A stretch of 64,000 nt of DNA from Sporosarcina sp. PTS2304. GTDB taxonomy: Bacteria; Bacillota; Bacilli; Bacillales_A; Planococcaceae. The stretch lies in the NCBI RefSeq assembly GCF_003351785.1, contig NZ_CP031230.1, forward strand, positions 3,014,501 to 3,078,500, read 5' to 3'. Shown piece after piece: positions 61,401 to 64,000 of the stretch (the stretch's first letter is position 1; each line of letters starts with the position of its first letter). The notes under the pieces are model-generated. The model saw only the letters and a program-made list of their open reading frames with translations, did no database searches and was not told where the DNA came from. The translations under genes were made by a program, and so were the position numbers.

Positions 61401-62521
61401 TGAGAACAGTTCAAGCAGGAGAAGTTGCTAAAAAGGTGATGGCTAAACAATCATTATTTATTTTAGACGTACGTAATCAAGATTCATTCGAAGATTGGAA
61501 AATTGAAGGGGAACAAGTCCGTCATCTGAACGTACCGTACTTTGAATTACTAGATGGCGCAGAAGGAATTGCAGATCAATTGCCGAAAGATCAAGAAATT
61601 CTTGTAGTTTGTGCAAAAGAAGGCTCCTCTATTATGGTGGCGGAAATCCTTGAAGAAGAAGGGTATGACGTAGCCTACTTAGCAGGCGGTATGAAAGCGT
61701 GGAGTGAGCATTTGGAGCCTGTGAAAGTGGCGGATTTGAAATCGGGCGGTGAGCTGTATCAATTCGTTCGTATCGGTAAGGGATGCCTTTCTTATATGGT
61801 GATTTCCGGCAGAGAAGCAGCTATTGTAGATGCTACACGAATGACAGACGTTTTCTTAGACTTTGCTGCAGAGCGTGGTGCAACGATTACACATGTCTTA
61901 GATACGCATCTCCATGCTGATCATATTTCAGGAGGCCGTCAAATTGCACAAGCTACTGGCGCGACGTACTGGTTGCCACCGAAAGATGCGGAGGAAGTAG
62001 TGTTTGACTATGCAGCGCTTGAAGGCGACACGATAATTGAAATCGGCACAACGAAGATTGATATCCAAGCGCTGTATTCTCCAGGTCACACGATTGGTTC
62101 CACTTCCTTTATCGTTGATGATAGTTATTTGCTGACAGGAGATATTTTATTCATCGATTCCATCGGGCGTCCCGATCTAGCCGGGTTAGCAGAAGATTGG
62201 GTGAGTGATCTTCGAGAGTCGTTATACAAAAGGTATCAAGAGTTGTCTGGAGATTTAGTCGTATTACCTGCTCATTTTACGATTATGGAAGAGTTGAATG
62301 AAGACGGTAGTGTAGCTGAGAAACTCAGTGTCTTATACGAGCGTAATCATGGATTGAACGTAAAAGACGAGGAACAATTCAGGCAGCTCGTCACTGGTAA
62401 TCTGCCACCGCAACCCAATGCCTATCAAGAAATTCGCCAAACGAATATGGGCAAGATCACGCCAGACGAAGATAGACAGCGAGAAATGGAGATTGGCCCT
62501 AATCGGTGTGCGGTGAGGTAA
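61400..62521 (+). CDS. yrkH: YrkH: rhodanese + metallo-beta-lactamase (persulfide dioxygenase-like)
   Basis: A 373-residue fusion. The N-terminal rhodanese (1-110) has a putative active C71 ([11 protein letters not shown]). The metallo-beta-lactamase domain (115-373) has H170-L-H172-A-D174-H175, H230 (YSPGHTIGS), D248 (LLTGDILF) and H292 (LPAHFT). The single mononuclear-iron site pattern and the operon point to a persulfide dioxygenase, like CstB but with the domains in the other order. It would oxidise persulfide to sulfite or thiosulfate. It starts at ATG 61400, overlapping the previous stop by one base. Confidence 0.9.
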   Translation: MRTVQAGEVAKKVMAKQSLFILDVRNQDSFEDWKIEGEQVRHLNVPYFELLDGAEGIADQLPKDQEILVVCAKEGSSIMVAEILEEEGYDVAYLAGGMKAWSEHLEPVKVADLKSGGELYQFVRIGKGCLSYMVISGREAAIVDATRMTDVFLDFAAERGATITHVLDTHLHADHISGGRQIAQATGATYWLPPKDAEEVVFDYAALEGDTIIEIGTTKIDIQALYSPGHTIGSTSFIVDDSYLLTGDILFIDSIGRPDLAGLAEDWVSDLRESLYKRYQELSGDLVVLPAHFTIMEELNEDGSVAEKLSVLYERNHGLNVKDEEQFRQLVTGNLPPQPNAYQEIRQTNMGKITPDEDRQREMEIGPNRCAVR

Positions 62522-62532
62522 CGGGCGAGTGC

Positions 62533-62628
62533 ATGACTGGTTGGTGGCGTTACAAAATTCCTTATTTCCAAAAGCCATTTCCTTTCTTGGGAAAATTAAC
62601 AGGATTGGGTAAGTACAACAAAAAATAA
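62533..62628 (+). CDS. Possible 31-residue cationic aromatic microprotein
   Basis: MTGWWRYKIPYFQKPFPFLG, then KLTGLGKYNKK. It lies in the 132-bp gap between yrkH and the tusA gene. It is rich in Trp, Tyr, Phe, Lys and Pro and has no acidic residue. The ribosome-binding site (GGGCGAGTGC) is weak. The skewed composition hints at a real peptide, but chance is possible. Confidence 0.35.
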   Translation: MTGWWRYKIPYFQKPFPFLGKLTGLGKYNKK

Positions 62629-62653
62629 CTCAAACAAAAAGGAGAAGATATAA

Positions 62654-62878
62654 ATGACAACAACATTCTTAGACGCAAAAGGGCTAGCATGTCCTATGCC
62701 AATCGTTCGTGCAAAGAAAGCAATGAAAGACCTGCAAGAAGGAGACGTTCTAGAAATTCATACAACCGACAAAGGATCCGTAGCAGACCTAACTGCATGG
62801 GCAACATCAAGCAACCATCAAATCACTGACCAACAACAGGAAGCGGATGTCTTTAAATTTTGGATTCAAAAAGGGTAA
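62654..62878 (+). CDS. yrkI: YrkI: TusA-type sulfur carrier
   Basis: A 74-residue TusA protein with the [20 protein letters not shown] active-site block (C13 as the persulfide carrier) and the GDVLEIHTTDKGSVADLTAW half. It is nearly the same length as the first domain of YrkF and clearly related to it. AAAGGAGAAG lies before ATG 62654. The fourth sulfur gene in the row. Confidence 0.92.
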   Translation: MTTTFLDAKGLACPMPIVRAKKAMKDLQEGDVLEIHTTDKGSVADLTAWATSSNHQITDQQQEADVFKFWIQKG

Positions 62879-62941
62879 ACTAAGAGGAGAGGGATGTATG
62901 ACATCCTTCTCTCAACAGTTTAAGGAAGAAGGGAGGACATC

Positions 62942-63718
62942 ATGAGTATTTCATTTATCATCACCATCTTCCTCATCGGATTTGTCGGTTCATTTCTTTC
63001 TGGCATGATGGGTATTGGAGGCGCAATTGTCAAATACCCCATGTTGCTATTTATTCCTGCCCTACTCGGTTTCACCGCATTTTCACCGCATGACGTGTCG
63101 GGAATCACGGCAGTTGAAGTATTCTTTGCCTCTTTATCAGGCGTCTTAGCCTACCGAAAAAGTAATTTAATAGTAAAACCACTTGTTCTATATATGGGAA
63201 TCAGCGTATTGGTCGGAAGCGTCATAGGTGGTGCAGGCTCCAGTTTACTGTCGGAGTCTACTGTTAATATCGTCTATGGTGTACTTGCGGTTATGGCGGC
63301 TATTATGATGTTTATTCCCAAAAAAGGGTTAGATGATATGCCGATAGACGAAATTACGTTTAATCGTTATGTTGCTTCAGGAGCAGCATTCATAGTAGGT
63401 CTAGCCGCGGGGATCGTTGGGGCAGGAGGGGCTTTTATTTTGGTGCCTGTCATGTTAGTCATTTTGAAAATACCAACGCGTGTCACCATTGCTACTTCGT
63501 TAGCGATTACGTTATTGTCGTCGGTCGGTTCTGCTACAGGAAAGATTTTCACGGGTCAAGTACCTTATGGGCCCGCGCTTGTAATGATCGTGGCGAGTAT
63601 AATTGCGGCTCCAATTGGTGTCAAGGCTAGTCGCAGGGTGAATACTAAAGTGTTACAAGGCATTTTAGCAGTGCTGATTATGGCTTCTGCTGTTAAGATT
63701 TGGTGGGATATTTTTTGA
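62942..63718 (+). CDS. yrkJ: YrkJ: TauE/SafE sulfite/anion exporter
   Basis: A 258-residue membrane protein of eight helices: IGFVGSFLSGMMGIGGAIVK, FTAFSPHDVSGITAVEVFFA, and, in the second half, GLAAGIVGAGGAFILVPVML with ATSLAITLLSSVGSATGK. The repeated G-x-x-G-x-GG-x loops mark TauE/SafE. In this operon it would expel sulfite or a related product of persulfide oxidation. ATG 62942 follows GGGAGGACATC. Last gene of the operon. Confidence 0.9.
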   Translation: MSISFIITIFLIGFVGSFLSGMMGIGGAIVKYPMLLFIPALLGFTAFSPHDVSGITAVEVFFASLSGVLAYRKSNLIVKPLVLYMGISVLVGSVIGGAGSSLLSESTVNIVYGVLAVMAAIMMFIPKKGLDDMPIDEITFNRYVASGAAFIVGLAAGIVGAGGAFILVPVMLVILKIPTRVTIATSLAITLLSSVGSATGKIFTGQVPYGPALVMIVASIIAAPIGVKASRRVNTKVLQGILAVLIMASAVKIWWDIF

Positions 63719-63891
63719 GCTGTTTCTGAAGTTAGGAAGTGGCTACAGAAAGCCGAAGCCTCACAAAGTTATAAATTGCATTCACTCGTGAAGGAAATAT
63801 TACCGATTTCTAAACATTCTATTAATAAGTTCTTGCAATAGATAGTAAATACCCTTATACTATCCCTCAAGATGGAAACGAATAGTACACA

Positions 63892-63995
63892 CTCTTATCA
63901 AGAGCGGCGGAGGGAATAGGCCCTGTGATGCCCGGCAACCGGCGAAAGCAAAGGTGCTACTTCCTACAGACTGGTAACAGTTTGGAAGATAAGGG
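63892..63995 (+). ncRNA. SAM-I (S-box) riboswitch
   Basis: P1 arms CTTATC (63893-63898) and GATAAG (63988-63993). S-box conserved runs include AAGAGCGGCGGAGGGAATAG, GCCCTGTGATGCCCGGCAAC, CAAAGGTGCTACTTCCTACA and GGAAGATAAGGGGG. All helices P1-P4 can be drawn. It controls a gene to the right of the window, usually methionine, cysteine or SAM metabolism. The expression platform lies past base 64000. Confidence 0.95.
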
Positions 63996-64000
63996 GGAAA

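Overview
The window looks like chromosomal DNA of a Gram-positive, low-to-mid GC Bacillales bacterium, most likely of the Planococcaceae (Sporosarcina-like). The reasons are the strong Shine-Dalgarno sequences with frequent GTG and TTG starts, Bacillus-type families (YitT, GlnK/GlnL, YqeY, YflT, CsbD, YkvS, DUF3243, PepT), lipoproteins with Gram-positive lipoboxes, CcpA-type cre sites, a SigB-type promoter and an S-box riboswitch. The species assignment is inference.

Layout. 1-4.1 kb: a truncated AbgT transporter, a YitT protein, two small envelope genes and the first dispersed repeats. 4.2-8.4 kb: a cupin protein, then a GlnK/GlnL-like two-component system directly upstream of a glutamate/dicarboxylate symporter whose promoter sits inside an inverted repeat and is followed by a cre site. 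8.5-13.6 kb: a threonine-synthase-like enzyme, proS and topB. 14.6-21.4 kb: a 1022-residue hybrid kinase, yqeY, a lipoprotein, an acyl-CoA-dehydrogenase-like flavoprotein and a tandem GC-rich repeat. 21.5-27.3 kb: an osmolyte-type ABC importer with a fused permease/binding protein, an HrtBA-like exporter and a TsdA-like dihaem cytochrome c. 28.7-32.5 kb: an esterase, two unknown membrane genes and an intact IS256-family element with an 8-bp target duplication that splits a small gene. 32.5-36.2 kb: an AT-rich accessory strip of small co-oriented genes separated by short related intergenic motifs, plus an IS21 istA relic. 36.3-40.3 kb: an ECF sigma/anti-sigma pair, a DMT exporter and stress genes. 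40.6-48.9 kb: MFS, SLC13 and AI-2E transporters, a FhuF-like protein and an SsuABC-type ABC operon. 49.9-59.5 kb: DMT transporters, pepT, hutG-gltS with a divergent LysR regulator, a second LysR gene and a YkvS-like gene. 59.9-63.7 kb: a complete reactive-sulfur operon (cstR/yrkD, yrkE, yrkF, yrkH, yrkI, yrkJ) with three near-identical operators. The window ends in a SAM-I riboswitch.

Two themes stand out. The first is sulfur. The CstR-controlled persulfide detoxification operon, the TsdA-like cytochrome, the SsuABC-like importer and the S-box leader together suggest active handling of reduced sulfur.

The second is a family of large composite repeats at about 2.8, 3.5, 13.7, 27.3, 49 and 53.2 kb. 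They are built from homologous GC-rich hairpin modules whose outer stem arms differ between subfamilies but stay complementary. Modules 1 and 2 lie in opposite orientation and share an optional insert of about 60 nt at the same internal point. At least two copies end in inverted repeats. This is the strongest candidate for an undescribed element in the window.
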